The notes beneath the pieces are model-generated. The model ran no database searches, was not told where the DNA came from, and saw only the letters and a program-made list of their open reading frames with translations. From Thermosynechococcus sp. CL-1 (GTDB taxonomy: Bacteria > Cyanobacteriota > Cyanobacteriia > Thermosynechococcales > Thermosynechococcaceae), in the NCBI RefSeq assembly GCF_008386235.1, contig NZ_CP040671.1:1180001-1244000 (forward strand): DNA of 64,000 nucleotides, in the 5' to 3' direction. Shown here piece by piece: positions 43,565 through 54,807 of the stretch. Within the stretch, counting starts at the first letter, position 1, and every line of letters starts with the position of its first letter. A program made the translations under genes and the position numbers.

Positions 43565-43915
43565 CTAACTTTGCCTCCTTGATGATGGATAAGAACGACG
43601 GAATCGCCGGGGGCGATCGCTCCCTTGATGATCTATTTTAGGCGTACTTTTGGCATCGTCATAGACATCTAAGTAAACCTGCTGACCGGCGGCTTGGGCA
43701 GCAGCCTGTAGAACTGCTCGAATGGCATGGAGATTGCGACCGCCACGGCCATAGACCCGTCCCTTATCCTCGCCAGCAAAGGCAAGGCGTACCCAGATGC
43801 GAGAATTGGCAGGGGAAAATTCCGCATGCAGCCGTAGCGTTTCCGGTGCTTCCATAAAGGGTTCCAGCAGGAAGCGAATCAAGGCAGCGTAGTTGGGGGC
43901 AGCCGACTCAGTCAT
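43565..43915 (-). CDS. khpA: KH-domain RNA-binding protein (KhpA-like)
   Basis: 116 aa. A single KH domain with WVRLAFAGEDKGRVYGRGGR NLHAIRAVL contains the GxxG loop as GRGG. A basic tail (GSDRPRRFRRSYPSSRRQS) extends past the usual 75-80 residues of KhpA and may add RNA affinity. It lies directly after rpsP (3 bp), the conserved bacterial position of khpA. Confidence 0.92.
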   Translation of the reverse strand: MTESAAPNYAALIRFLLEPFMEAPETLRLHAEFSPANSRIWVRLAFAGEDKGRVYGRGGRNLHAIRAVLQAAAQAAGQQVYLDVYDDAKSTPKIDHQGSDRPRRFRRSYPSSRRQS

Positions 43916-43918
43916 TGC

Positions 43919-44170
43919 CTATTTTTTGGCAGTTTCGGGGAGAAGATTTGCTTTGACAAACAGCCGCCGCACGGTATCTGTGGGTTGTGCGCCCTGCGCC
44001 AAACGCCGCTTGATAGCCTCTTCCTTGAGGCGCACTTCATCACGGATCGGATCATAGAAGCCCAATTCTTCGAGGGCACGCCCATCGCGGCGATCGGTAT
44101 TGTTCATCGCCACAATCCGATAGGTGGCGTTCCGTTTTTTGCCGTAGCGTTTGAGACGCAGTTTAATCAT
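43919..44170 (-). CDS. rpsP: 30S ribosomal protein S16
   Basis: 83 aa. [40 protein letters not shown] and [18 protein letters not shown] are the S16 hallmark. First gene of the rpsP-khpA-rpsU-phoH cluster; the 106 bp between it and divergent fabD must carry both promoters. Confidence 0.97.
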   Translation of the reverse strand: MIKLRLKRYGKKRNATYRIVAMNNTDRRDGRALEELGFYDPIRDEVRLKEEAIKRRLAQGAQPTDTVRRLFVKANLLPETAKK

Positions 44171-44276
44171 GTCAGCCTATGGAGATAAAAGGGGCAGATT
44201 TTTATCGACAATTTTCTAGTATAACGGACATCCCAAATCGGGTAAAGTAGATTGCGGTTCGAGTTGAGCACTGCCG

Positions 44277-45163
44277 ATGACAAAGACAGCATGGTTATTT
44301 CCCGGCCAAGGGTCGCAACATCCAGAAATGATGGCGGATTTGCTGACGGCCTATCCCCCAGCCGAGGAGCGGTGCGCACAGGCAGCGGCGATTTTGGGGT
44401 GGTCGGTCATTGAGTGCTGTGCAGGTCGTATCGGTAACTTAGATCAAACCCTCTATACCCAGCCGAGTTTGTTTCTGGTGGAGAGCTTGCTTGTGGATGC
44501 CCTCAAGGAACAGGGGGCAAAAGCGGACTTTGTTGCGGGGCATAGTCTCGGCGAATATGTTGCCCTCTATGCGGCGGAGGTTTTTGACTTTACAACAGGA
44601 CTGAAGTTAGTGCAGCGGCGAGCCGAACTGATGAATGCCGCTGGGGGGGGCAAGATGGTGGCCTTGATTGGCTTTGACCGCGAGCAGTTGCAAGAGGCGA
44701 TCGCCAGCACAGCCAATGTGGTTCTGGCCAATGATAACCATCCGGGGCAGGTGGTGATTTCGGGGCTGCCGGCAGCGGTGGACGCGGTGCTAGGCAAAAT
44801 TAAGGTGAAGCGAGCGGTTCCCTTGAATGTGAGTGGGGCTTTTCATTCCCCGTTTATGGCGGAGGCGGCAGCCACGTTTGCTACGCTGCTGGAGGAGTGC
44901 ACCTTCCACGAGGCGATCTTTCCCGTTTTGAATAATGTCGAACCTGAACCGACAACGGATGCAGCGGTGATCAAGGCACGGTTGCGATCGCAGATGACCG
45001 GCTCTGTGCGGTGGGTGGACACCTGTCATGCCCTTGCGGCAGCGGGGGTGACCCAAGCCTTTGAAATTGGTCCCGGCAACGTATTGGCAGGCTTGGTTAA
45101 ACGCACGACCCCAGAGATCACCGTTACCAGCATTGCCACGATCGCTAGTTTGGAGAGCCTTGG

Positions 45164-45167
<4 letters not shown>
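44277..45167 (+). CDS. fabD: malonyl-CoA:ACP transacylase
   Basis: 296 aa. FPGQGSQHPEMMADL at the N-terminus, the nucleophile in VAGHSLGEYVALYAAEVFDF (GHSLG), and the His in NVSGAFHSPFMAEAA are visible; GPGNVLAGLVKR is near the end. It loads malonyl onto the ACP encoded at 8194. The stop overlaps the GTG start of plsC as GTGA. Confidence 0.96.
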
Positions 45168-47177
<2,010 letters not shown>

Positions 47178-47229
47178 GGCTTCCCCTTGATTCTAGGGGG
47201 ATAGATCGGGAATCGTACTAAAGTCATCC

Positions 47230-48777
47230 TTAAGATTTACCTGCCGGCGGTAGGTTTTGGTAGGCCACCTCGATCGCCGTCGGTTGATGAGCCACTTGGG
47301 GCACATCTAGTACTGCCGTATTCACCAAGTTAAAGAGGGGATTGGCCAAGATACCCGCCAAGGAGGTGGCAATCACCGTCATCACTAGACCCACCTGCAA
47401 AGGACGCATGCCAAAGGTTGACCAAGAAATCTCGGGATAATTTTGCACAGCTAGGGACATTTCTTGGGGTTCCTTGACCACCATCATCTTGACAACACGA
47501 ATGTAGTAGTAAATCGAGATCACACTCGTTAATAGACCCAGCAGCACCAGACCATAGGCACCGGCTTGCCAACCCGCCCAGAAGAGGTAAATTTTGCCAA
47601 AAAAGCCGGCCAAGGGAGGAATCCCCCCCAGAGAAAGCAGACAGAGGCTCAGGCCGAGGGTGAGCAGGGGGTCTTTTTGATAGAGGCCGGCATACTCACT
47701 AATTTGATCGGTACCCGTGCGCAGGGAGAAGAGAATCACACAGGTAAAGGCGCCAAGGTTCATGAAGAGGTACACCAGCAGGTAAAAGAGCATACTGGCA
47801 TAACCTGCCTCAGTGCCAACGACAAAACCAATCATCACAAACCCCGCCTGCCCAATGGAGGAGTAGGCGAGCATCCGCTTCATGCTGGTTTGGGCAAGGG
47901 CAACCACATTGCCGAGAATCATGCTGAGGATCGCCAGCACCGTAAAGATGAGTTGCCACTGATCGGTGACACTGGGGAAGGCCAAGGTCAAAAAGCGAAT
48001 GGCAAGGGCAAACCCAGCCGCTTTGGAGCCAACGGAGAGAAAGGCAACCACAGGCGTAGGGGCACCCTCATAAACATCGGGCGTCCATTGGTGAAAGGGC
48101 ACTGCTGAAATTTTGAAACTAATGCCAGCAATAACAAACACTAAGGCCACCACCAGACCCAAGGATTCCGCAGAGAGAGCTTGGGCAATTTCTGGTAATT
48201 GGGTGTACCCACCGGAGAGGCCATACAACAGTGACGATCCATAGAGGAAAATGGCAGAACTGGCCGCACCAATCAGGAGATATTTCAAGGCGGCTTCGTT
48301 GGAGCGGCTATCGCGCTTGGTGTAGCCGGTGAGCAGATAGGAGGCAATACTCAGGGTCTCTAGCGCCACAAAGATAAACACCAGTTCTTGGGCACCGGCA
48401 ATGAACATGCCACCCACCGTGGCGGTCAAGAGGATGGTCATAAATTCGCCGAGGGAACTGCCGGTTTGCTCAACATAGCGAATGGACATGAGAATCGTGC
48501 CCAAGGCTGAAAGGGCAATCAGTCCCCGGAAGAAGAGGCTGAGGTGATCAGAAATAAAGCTGCCAAAGAAACTGACGGTGTCGGGCTGAGTCCACAGGGG
48601 AATCATCGTGGCGATCGCTCCCCCTAAACCGACAATGGCAAAGTAGGGGGTCCAGCGATCGGCTTGGCGTCCCTGAATCAAATCTGCTAGGAGGACAACA
48701 AGCAGCGTCACAATCACGATGGTTTCCGGCAAAATGGTGCCTGCATTCAGCTGTCCGGCCAGTGTCACCAAATCCAT
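47230..48777 (-). CDS. ndhB: NAD(P)H-quinone oxidoreductase subunit 2
   Basis: 515 aa, about 14 hydrophobic helices. Conserved proton-channel residues appear in [59 protein letters not shown] and [29 protein letters not shown]. It is a membrane-arm subunit of the photosynthetic NDH-1 complex in cyclic electron flow and respiration. Another NDH-1 subunit gene, ndhO, is at 28470. It is monocistronic as far as can be seen. Confidence 0.97.
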   Translation of the reverse strand: MDLVTLAGQLNAGTILPETIVIVTLLVVLLADLIQGRQADRWTPYFAIVGLGGAIATMIPLWTQPDTVSFFGSFISDHLSLFFRGLIALSALGTILMSIRYVEQTGSSLGEFMTILLTATVGGMFIAGAQELVFIFVALETLSIASYLLTGYTKRDSRSNEAALKYLLIGAASSAIFLYGSSLLYGLSGGYTQLPEIAQALSAESLGLVVALVFVIAGISFKISAVPFHQWTPDVYEGAPTPVVAFLSVGSKAAGFALAIRFLTLAFPSVTDQWQLIFTVLAILSMILGNVVALAQTSMKRMLAYSSIGQAGFVMIGFVVGTEAGYASMLFYLLVYLFMNLGAFTCVILFSLRTGTDQISEYAGLYQKDPLLTLGLSLCLLSLGGIPPLAGFFGKIYLFWAGWQAGAYGLVLLGLLTSVISIYYYIRVVKMMVVKEPQEMSLAVQNYPEISWSTFGMRPLQVGLVMTVIATSLAGILANPLFNLVNTAVLDVPQVAHQPTAIEVAYQNLPPAGKS

Positions 48778-48922
48778 AACTCTTTACGCGCCTTGATGGA
48801 ATCCCCCATATCTTATCACTCGAATTTTCATTTCATTGTTTGCCAGCGATCGCCTTCTGCTTATGAGTGGGATTAGTTTTTACCAATCTCGGCACTGGCA
48901 GAGGTGGTATTTTGATTTTGGG

Positions 48923-49819
48923 TCAGAGTAATAGCCGCAAAGAGCCGCGATCGCCATCCAACTCTGCTGCGACTCCCACAGGTAAGGCAGCGTTCACTCC
49001 CTCATGACCAAAGGGCAAGTCACTGACAATGGGAAGCCCCAAATCCCCTAAGCGATCCTGCAACACCTCAATCAGCCGAAAATTGGGTTGGGTGGTCGGA
49101 TCCTCACAGCGACTAAAACGACCGAGGACAATCCCCTGAATCTGATGCAACACACCACTGCAGCGCCACTGCGTCAACATGCGGTCAATGCGATAGGGGG
49201 CTTCACCCACATCCTCTAGAGCCAAGATCACATTCTCAAAAGAAGGACAATCAGGCGTCCCCAGTAAATGAGTCGCGACTGTTAAATTCCCCACCAAAAG
49301 ACGACCCTGCACCACACCGCCCCCCCAACCCGTTCCCAAGAGCGGCTCTAGGGGTTTGCCCCGCACCAGATCAAAAAGCCGCTGCTGACTCCAAAGGGGT
49401 TCTGCCGCCAGCGTGGTGAGTACTGGGCCATGGACACCGGCCACCCCTTGGTTAGCATAGCTCCACAGCAAAGCCGTAATATCCGAAAAACCAATCAGCC
49501 ATTTCGGCGATACCGCTGGCCACTGCCACTGCTCCAACAGACGAGTCGCTCCAAATCCACCCCGCCCGCAGAGAATACCCTTAATAGAATTATCTTGCAA
49601 TAAGTGCCGCAGGCGATCGCGCCGCTGTTGATCGGCACCCGCAAGGTAGCCCCAGCCGGCAAAGGCCGCCTCATCGACAATCACCTCATAGCCCTGAGCT
49701 TGCCAACAGGCCACTCCCTGCCAAAAAGGTTCCCTTTGGCGGAGGACACCACTGGGAAAGGCGACGGCAAGGCGATCGCCCGGCTGCAGGGGAGGCGGTA
49801 ATGTTGCAAAGACGGTCAC
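48923..49819 (-). CDS. ldcA: LD-carboxypeptidase (peptidase S66)
   Basis: 298 aa. Nucleophile Ser in PKWLIGFSDITALLWSYANQ, preceded by GILCGRGGFGATRLLEQ. The acid is in VILALEDVGEAPYRIDRML, and the His in LPFGHEGVNAALPVGVAAEL. The family removes the terminal D-Ala from the muropeptide tetrapeptide during cell-wall recycling. No signal peptide, so cytosolic. It begins 1 bp after the DUF2808 gene's stop. Confidence 0.9.
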   Translation of the reverse strand: MTVFATLPPPLQPGDRLAVAFPSGVLRQREPFWQGVACWQAQGYEVIVDEAAFAGWGYLAGADQQRRDRLRHLLQDNSIKGILCGRGGFGATRLLEQWQWPAVSPKWLIGFSDITALLWSYANQGVAGVHGPVLTTLAAEPLWSQQRLFDLVRGKPLEPLLGTGWGGGVVQGRLLVGNLTVATHLLGTPDCPSFENVILALEDVGEAPYRIDRMLTQWRCSGVLHQIQGIVLGRFSRCEDPTTQPNFRLIEVLQDRLGDLGLPIVSDLPFGHEGVNAALPVGVAAELDGDRGSLRLLL

Positions 49820-49820
49820 G

Positions 49821-50357
49821 TTAGAAAAAATTAGAATTGCGGTAAAACTGCAAGCGCCCCGTGCCGATATTTTGACCCATGGCGCGATCGCCCCCCCGAG
49901 GAAAGGCTGTCACAGCAAAAAGATACGTCCCATCCCATTGGGGATTGCGCACAGGAGCAACCTCAACCCGCAGGTACGACCCCGGTGGCACAGGGGGATC
50001 AAAGGTCACTCTAAGCAGCGCTGAATGGCCATCAAAGGTCACCTCGGCCAAGGGAATCGGCTGGTGGGAGCGATCGCCGATAAAAGCACGGGTACGTTGG
50101 GGCAAAAAGTAAATCGTCTCAATGCCGGGCAGTTGTTGAATGTCAAGCCGGGCAAGGGGTTCGCCCGCGGTGGTCGGTATCTGCACAATGAAGTTGTAGG
50201 TGGTATTCGTTAGCCACACTTGAGGATAGCGGGTATTGGCTTCAACAAAAATGGGTGGCTGATCGAAGGCCACCCGACCATCGGGAAACTCAACCCCTAG
50301 GCTCTGAGGGGTCAAAGCAGCTATGCCAACAAGGGCGATCGCGAAGAGTCGTCGCAT
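49821..50357 (-). CDS. DUF2808 exported protein
   Basis: 178 aa. Signal peptide MRRLFAIALVGIAALTPQSL G, then a beta-rich domain with VEFPDGRVAFDQPPIFVEAN and YNFIVQIPTTAGEPLARLDI, LRVEVAPVRNPQWDGTYLFA, VTAFPRGG and a terminal GRLQFYRN. This is the cyanobacterial DUF2808 pattern; function unknown. It lies 3 bp after the fur stop and 1 bp before ldcA, so it is in the fur transcript. Confidence 0.88.
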   Translation of the reverse strand: MRRLFAIALVGIAALTPQSLGVEFPDGRVAFDQPPIFVEANTRYPQVWLTNTTYNFIVQIPTTAGEPLARLDIQQLPGIETIYFLPQRTRAFIGDRSHQPIPLAEVTFDGHSALLRVTFDPPVPPGSYLRVEVAPVRNPQWDGTYLFAVTAFPRGGDRAMGQNIGTGRLQFYRNSNFF

Positions 50358-50360
50358 CCC

Positions 50361-50882
50361 TTATTTACCCCGCGAGGGGGGTTCTGTGCCGTGGGCGATC
50401 GCGCTACTACAGACCCAGTTTTCCGGCAGTCCGGGGTAACCGCGCCGCAGCGCCTCTGGGCAAATGGTGTAAATCGTCAGTTGGCAATCAATCAATTGCA
50501 GACCATACTTCTCCGTCTGCTTCAGAGCCTGCTTGAGAATCGTATCATTGTCGAACTCCATTGTGCGGTTGCATTGCACGCACACCATGTGGTGATGGTG
50601 GTGCGGGGACATGGTATTTAATTCATAGTGCTTGTGTCCCTCTGCCAGTTCCAACTCCCGCAGAATACCCATCCGCGACATCAGCTTTACGGTGCGGTAA
50701 ACGGTGGATAAACTAATGGAGTGTCCCTGTTTGCGCAACTCATGGTGCAGGTCTTCAGCACTCAGGTGATTGCCCTTGGGCAGATTCTGGAAAATATTGA
50801 GAATGGTTTCTCGCTGTGGCGTCAACCGCCAGCCCTTCTCATTCAATTCTGCCTTTAAGGCTGCTGCTGTATAAAGTGGCAT
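50361..50882 (-). CDS. fur: ferric uptake regulator
   Basis: 173 aa from ATG 50882 (MPLYTAAALKAELNEKGWRL); an upstream in-frame ATG at 50918 is a possible alternative. TPQRETILNIFQNLPKGNHL, ISLSTVYRTVKLMSRMGILR and ELELAEGHKHYELN match cyanobacterial FurA. The regulatory His cluster and Cys pair are SPHHHHHMVCVQCNRTMEF. CQLTIYTICPEALRRG is near the C-terminus. It controls iron acquisition and, in cyanobacteria, photosynthesis genes. A possible autoregulatory box is at 50960-50978. First gene of fur-DUF2808-ldcA. Confidence 0.94.
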   Translation of the reverse strand: MPLYTAAALKAELNEKGWRLTPQRETILNIFQNLPKGNHLSAEDLHHELRKQGHSISLSTVYRTVKLMSRMGILRELELAEGHKHYELNTMSPHHHHHMVCVQCNRTMEFDNDTILKQALKQTEKYGLQLIDCQLTIYTICPEALRRGYPGLPENWVCSSAIAHGTEPPSRGK

Positions 50883-50959
50883 AGAAGATTCGCTTGATCT
50901 GCCGATATTGGTTTGCATGATAGCCGACAACAAGTGTCATTTGCAACAACCCCAGCTTA

Positions 50960-50978
50960 TTGAGAATAATTACAATAG
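50960..50978. promoter_or_regulatory. possible Fur box upstream of fur
   Basis: TTGAGAATAATTACAATAG, about 80 bp before the fur start, resembles the A/T-rich NAT(A/T)AT hexamer array of Fur operators. The match is partial, and the assignment rests on position plus the known autoregulation of Fur. Confidence 0.35.
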
Positions 50979-51103
50979 TTTTACTGAAGTTTCTGCAAAT
51001 GAGTTGCAACGCCCAAGCACCATCTGATCAAATCGATCAAATCAAGTGTTAATGGGTTCAATGGCGCAGAACCCAGTTCAAAAACCAATCCCTAATTTGT
51101 TTG

Positions 51104-53035
51104 CTAATTTGTTTGCCGTTGCGGCTTGGGTCGCTGGAACTTCGACATTGGAGTAAAGTCTTCGATGGGCACATCCTTGAGTGCCTGACTCATGAAATCC
51201 CGCCAAATGGGTGCCATAAAGCCACCCCCCGTTGCCCCCTGCCCGAGGGGTGCATAGTTGTCATTCCCTGCCCAAACCGCCGCTGAGAGTTGTGGCACAT
51301 AACCAACAAACCAAATATCCCGCTCAGAAGAGGTGGTGCCTGTTTTCCCCGCCGCGGGTCGGCCAATGTTGGCGGCTGTCCCTGTGCCACTGGTGATCAC
51401 ACTCTGCATTGTGTTGTTTAGGGCGGCGGCGGCCCAAGGATCAAGCACGAGTTTGGGGCGCGGTGTGTGATCCAAGAGCAAATTGCCATTGTTATCGGTG
51501 ACTTGAATGATGGTTGTGGTGGGGGATTGCCAGCCATTGTTGGCGAATGTGGCATAGGCCGCGGCCATTTCCAAGGGCGTTAGATCCACAGCCCCCAGAG
51601 GTAGAGAAACCACAGGAAGCATGGGACTGGTAATGCCAAGGGTACGGCAAATTTCAATGACGCGCTCAATGCCCACCTCTTGGCCAAGAACAATCGCAGG
51701 AATATTGCGGGACGTGGCCAAAGCCATACGCATAGACATCCCACCCATAAAGGAGCCATCGTAATTTCGCGGCACATACCACCCACTGCCATCGCGATAC
51801 CTAACGGGTGAGTCGTTAATTCCAGAATCCGGCGTATATTTGCCACTGGCATAGGCAGCATAAAAGACAAAGGGCTTAAAGGCAGACCCCGGTTGACGCA
51901 TGGCTTGGGTGGCGCGATTAAACTGACTGCGGTTGTAGTCCACACCGCCGACAAGGGCTTTGACATAGTGCGTTCGTGGATCTACTGCCGCCAAGGCCAA
52001 CTGATCGGCGCGCACACCACTGCCCCGTAGGGTTTGATAGCCGCGTTGGATTGCCTCTTCGGCCATTTTTTGCACCTTGACATCAAGGCTACTTTGTACC
52101 CGCATTCCCCCACGGATAACCGCTTCACGACCAAATTGGCGGGTCAACTCCTGCAACACAGCATCCGTAATCCAAGGGCTACGACTGCGCTGGAAGGAGG
52201 TAATTTCCCCTAGCTTGATGGGTTCTTGGGCAGCGGCAGCGGCCTCTTGGGGGGTGATCCAATCCAATTCCACCATCCGATCCAGCACCAACTGCTGCCG
52301 TTCCTTGGCGAGGTCAAAATCCACAAAGGGGCTATAGGCCTCGGGCGCTTGAATAATGCCAGCCATCATGGCGGCTTCGGCAAGCGTGAGATCAGCGGCA
52401 TTTTTTTTGAAGTAGCTTTGGGCTGCGGTTTGTACGCCGTAGGTATTGTGTCCCCAATAGACTTGATTGAGGTACATCTCCAAAATTTCATCTTTGCTGA
52501 AGATCTGCTCGAGGCGCATGGCCAGAACAGCCTCAGCCACTTTACGGCTAATGGAGCGATCTTGAGACAAAAAGAGATTTTTCACCAATTGCATCGTCAG
52601 GGTAGAGCCACCCTGTACGGTACGCCCCGAGGTGAGGTTGACCATCAAGGCACGGGAAATACCAATGGGATTAATACCGCGATGCTGGTAGAAACTACTG
52701 TCTTCAATGGCCATCACAGCCAGCTTCAAATTGGGGGAAATTTCGCTGAGGGGAACGACTTCGCGGTTTTCTTCATCGTGAAGGCTGACAAGGAGGGTGC
52801 CCTTGACATCGTAAATGTGCGTCGTTTCACTGGGAATGTAGCCCCGCAGCGATCGCACATCCGGCAAATTCCGAAAGCTAATCGCCAAGCCCAGCAGTCC
52901 CCCGCCGATCGCCGCACAACCAAAGGTCATCCCCACAAGGAAGGTACGGTTAGCAATGCGCAGGACCCCATGCCAGAAGTTTTCATCCTGGGGGCGAGTT
53001 TGGGAGGGGTGTTTGCCAAGGGTAGTGGTGGACAC
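51104..53035 (-). CDS. class A penicillin-binding protein (bifunctional transglycosylase/transpeptidase)
   Basis: 643 aa from GTG 53035 ([19 protein letters not shown]), preceded by AAGGAAG; the frame further upstream is lysine/asparagine-rich and unlike a PBP. One N-terminal helix ([20 protein letters not shown]) anchors it. The GT51 domain has [20 protein letters not shown] (catalytic Glu) and [20 protein letters not shown]. The transpeptidase has Ser in [22 protein letters not shown] in [10 protein letters not shown], and KTG in [21 protein letters not shown] short basic tail ([11 protein letters not shown]) ends the protein. Confidence 0.94.
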   Translation of the reverse strand: MSTTTLGKHPSQTRPQDENFWHGVLRIANRTFLVGMTFGCAAIGGGLLGLAISFRNLPDVRSLRGYIPSETTHIYDVKGTLLVSLHDEENREVVPLSEISPNLKLAVMAIEDSSFYQHRGINPIGISRALMVNLTSGRTVQGGSTLTMQLVKNLFLSQDRSISRKVAEAVLAMRLEQIFSKDEILEMYLNQVYWGHNTYGVQTAAQSYFKKNAADLTLAEAAMMAGIIQAPEAYSPFVDFDLAKERQQLVLDRMVELDWITPQEAAAAAQEPIKLGEITSFQRSRSPWITDAVLQELTRQFGREAVIRGGMRVQSSLDVKVQKMAEEAIQRGYQTLRGSGVRADQLALAAVDPRTHYVKALVGGVDYNRSQFNRATQAMRQPGSAFKPFVFYAAYASGKYTPDSGINDSPVRYRDGSGWYVPRNYDGSFMGGMSMRMALATSRNIPAIVLGQEVGIERVIEICRTLGITSPMLPVVSLPLGAVDLTPLEMAAAYATFANNGWQSPTTTIIQVTDNNGNLLLDHTPRPKLVLDPWAAAALNNTMQSVITSGTGTAANIGRPAAGKTGTTSSERDIWFVGYVPQLSAAVWAGNDNYAPLGQGATGGGFMAPIWRDFMSQALKDVPIEDFTPMSKFQRPKPQRQTN

Positions 53036-53164
53036 GACAGTCGCTTCCTTACGCCAATTATTTTTTACTTCGTATATGATTTTTTTATTGGAATAAAAGT
53101 AAGGGATGGCAAAATTGCCCCGCGATCGCAATTGATTGCTATCATAGCCATCCTAGACCAGAAA

Positions 53165-54412
53165 ATGTCCCAGCCCAATTCCATGATGTCTTCAGATCTT
53201 GAGGCCACAATTGCCCGGCTCCAGCGCGGCGTTGTCGAAACGTTTCCCCATGTCCCTGATTCCACCAAACCCGAAGAAAATCTCTGGGCCTATTTGCGGC
53301 AAACGGAGCGCCCGCTGCGGGTTAAGCTTGGCATTGATCCCACCGGCAGCGAAATTCACCTTGGCCACAGTATTGTGCTGCGCAAGCTGCGGCAGTTTCA
53401 GGATGCGGGTCACTGTGCCGTACTGATTATTGGTGACTTTACGGCTCAAATTGGCGATCCCACAGGAAAGTCCGAGGTGCGCAAACAACTCAGCCCCGAA
53501 GAAGTGGCTGCCAATGTGCAAACCTACCTTGAGCAGGTGAAACCCATTTTGGATTTTGAGACCCCCGGCCGCTTAGAAATTCGCTACAACTCGGAGTGGC
53601 TCGCTAAACTGGACTTGCGGAAAATTCTTGAGCTACTGGGAACCATGACTGTTGGCCAAATGCTGGCCAAGGAGGGGTTTGCCGAACGCTACGCCAAGGA
53701 AACGCCCATTTTTCTCCATGAGTTTCTCTATCCCCTCATGCAGGGCTATGATTCGGTGGCGGTGGCCGCAGATGTCGAGTTGGGGGGGACGGATCAAAAG
53801 TTCAATATTGCTGTCGGTCGCGATTTACAGCGCCATTTTCGCTTGCCCACCGTGCAATTTGGTCTGCTGATGCCGATCCTAGTGGGCACGGACGGAGTAC
53901 AGAAAATGTCGAAGTCCCTTGGCAACTATGTGGCGCTTACGGAATCGGCAGCCAGTATGTACTCCAAGCTGGAAAAAATTCCCGATGCCTTGGTGAACCA
54001 ATACATTGAGTTGCTCACGGATTTGCCCTTGGACAGTTTACCCCCCAATCCCCGCGATCGCCAGAAGGCCTTGGCCCTAGAAGTCGTGAGTCAGTACCAT
54101 GGGCGCGATCTCGCCCTGCAAACCCAAGCGGAACTAGCCGCGATCGTCACCCAAGGGCAAACGGCACAGGCGGGATCGATTCCAGAGTATTCCCTTGGGG
54201 AGTTTCAGTTTCCTGTGAAGCTGACTTATGTGCTCAGTCACACCAAGCTCTGCCCCAGTAGCAGCGAAGCGCGCCGACAGATCCAAGGGGGTGGGGTGCG
54301 TCTCAACGGCGAAAAAGTTACGGATGTGGACTTTACCCTCACGGCACCGGAACCCTATGTGAACCAAGTGCTGCAAGTGGGTAAGAAAAAATTCCTGCGC
54401 TTTGTACCTTAG
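53165..54412 (+). CDS. tyrS: tyrosyl-tRNA synthetase
   Basis: 415 aa from ATG 53165 ([20 protein letters not shown]); the open frame extends far upstream antisense to the PBP gene but that part is a shadow. Class I motifs: [18 protein letters not shown] (HIGH as HLGH), with KMSKS in [15 protein letters not shown]. The C-terminal S4 domain is present ([20 protein letters not shown]). This is the TyrRS type with the KMSKS-like long C-terminus found in cyanobacteria. The divergent PBP gene starts 129 bp away. Confidence 0.96.
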   Translation: MSQPNSMMSSDLEATIARLQRGVVETFPHVPDSTKPEENLWAYLRQTERPLRVKLGIDPTGSEIHLGHSIVLRKLRQFQDAGHCAVLIIGDFTAQIGDPTGKSEVRKQLSPEEVAANVQTYLEQVKPILDFETPGRLEIRYNSEWLAKLDLRKILELLGTMTVGQMLAKEGFAERYAKETPIFLHEFLYPLMQGYDSVAVAADVELGGTDQKFNIAVGRDLQRHFRLPTVQFGLLMPILVGTDGVQKMSKSLGNYVALTESAASMYSKLEKIPDALVNQYIELLTDLPLDSLPPNPRDRQKALALEVVSQYHGRDLALQTQAELAAIVTQGQTAQAGSIPEYSLGEFQFPVKLTYVLSHTKLCPSSSEARRQIQGGGVRLNGEKVTDVDFTLTAPEPYVNQVLQVGKKKFLRFVP

Positions 54413-54469
54413 GTGGCGGTTGGCATTCTCTGCCAGAATGAAGATGAGGTGGTGCAGAGAATGTGTAGG

Positions 54470-54799
54470 ATGAGCGAGCAGGAATTTCAAGCCAAGGTAC
54501 TCAGCGAGTTGCAGGCGCTGCGTGTAGATGTGGAGAAGCTCGGCACCGATGTCGAAAAACTACAAACGGATGTCGAAAAGCTCCAAACTGATGTGCACAA
54601 ACTGCAAGGGGATGTGAGTGAGTTGGCCACTCAGGTGAAAAATCAAGAGTATAAGTTTGAGGTCTATCAGCGGGGCACCGATGCCATGGTGCGGATGGCA
54701 ACAACGATTATTATTGCGGCAGCATCGGTCGTGGTTCTGGCGAGTCTTTCCCCGGCGATTACAGCACTTGTGAGCGCGATCGCCCACCAAGGGAATTAA
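54470..54799 (+). CDS. coiled-coil membrane-anchored small protein (109 aa)
   Basis: Start chosen at ATG 54470 (MSEQEFQAKVLSELQALRVD); an ATG three codons upstream is possible. Residues about 18-60 are heptads V-x-K-L-x-T-D (VEKLGTDVEKLQTDVEKLQT, DVHKLQGDVSELATQV), giving a coiled coil. Residues about 78-103 form one membrane helix (ATTIIIAAASVVVLASLSPA ITALVSAI). Similar coiled-coil/TM proteins are numerous in cyanobacteria without assigned function. It lies 57 bp after tyrS and 8 bp before the M16 gene, so it may be co-transcribed. Confidence 0.75.
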   Translation: MSEQEFQAKVLSELQALRVDVEKLGTDVEKLQTDVEKLQTDVHKLQGDVSELATQVKNQEYKFEVYQRGTDAMVRMATTIIIAAASVVVLASLSPAITALVSAIAHQGN

Positions 54800-54807
54800 C
54801 TACAACG

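Noticed and set aside
47566-48108. 180-codon plus-strand frame opposite ndhB
   Set aside because: Hydrophilic mirror of ndhB transmembrane codons; no independent support.
52226-53164. Long plus-strand extension upstream of tyrS, opposite the PBP gene
   Set aside because: TyrRS homology begins at about 53165; the extension is the antisense shadow of the PBP coding sequence.
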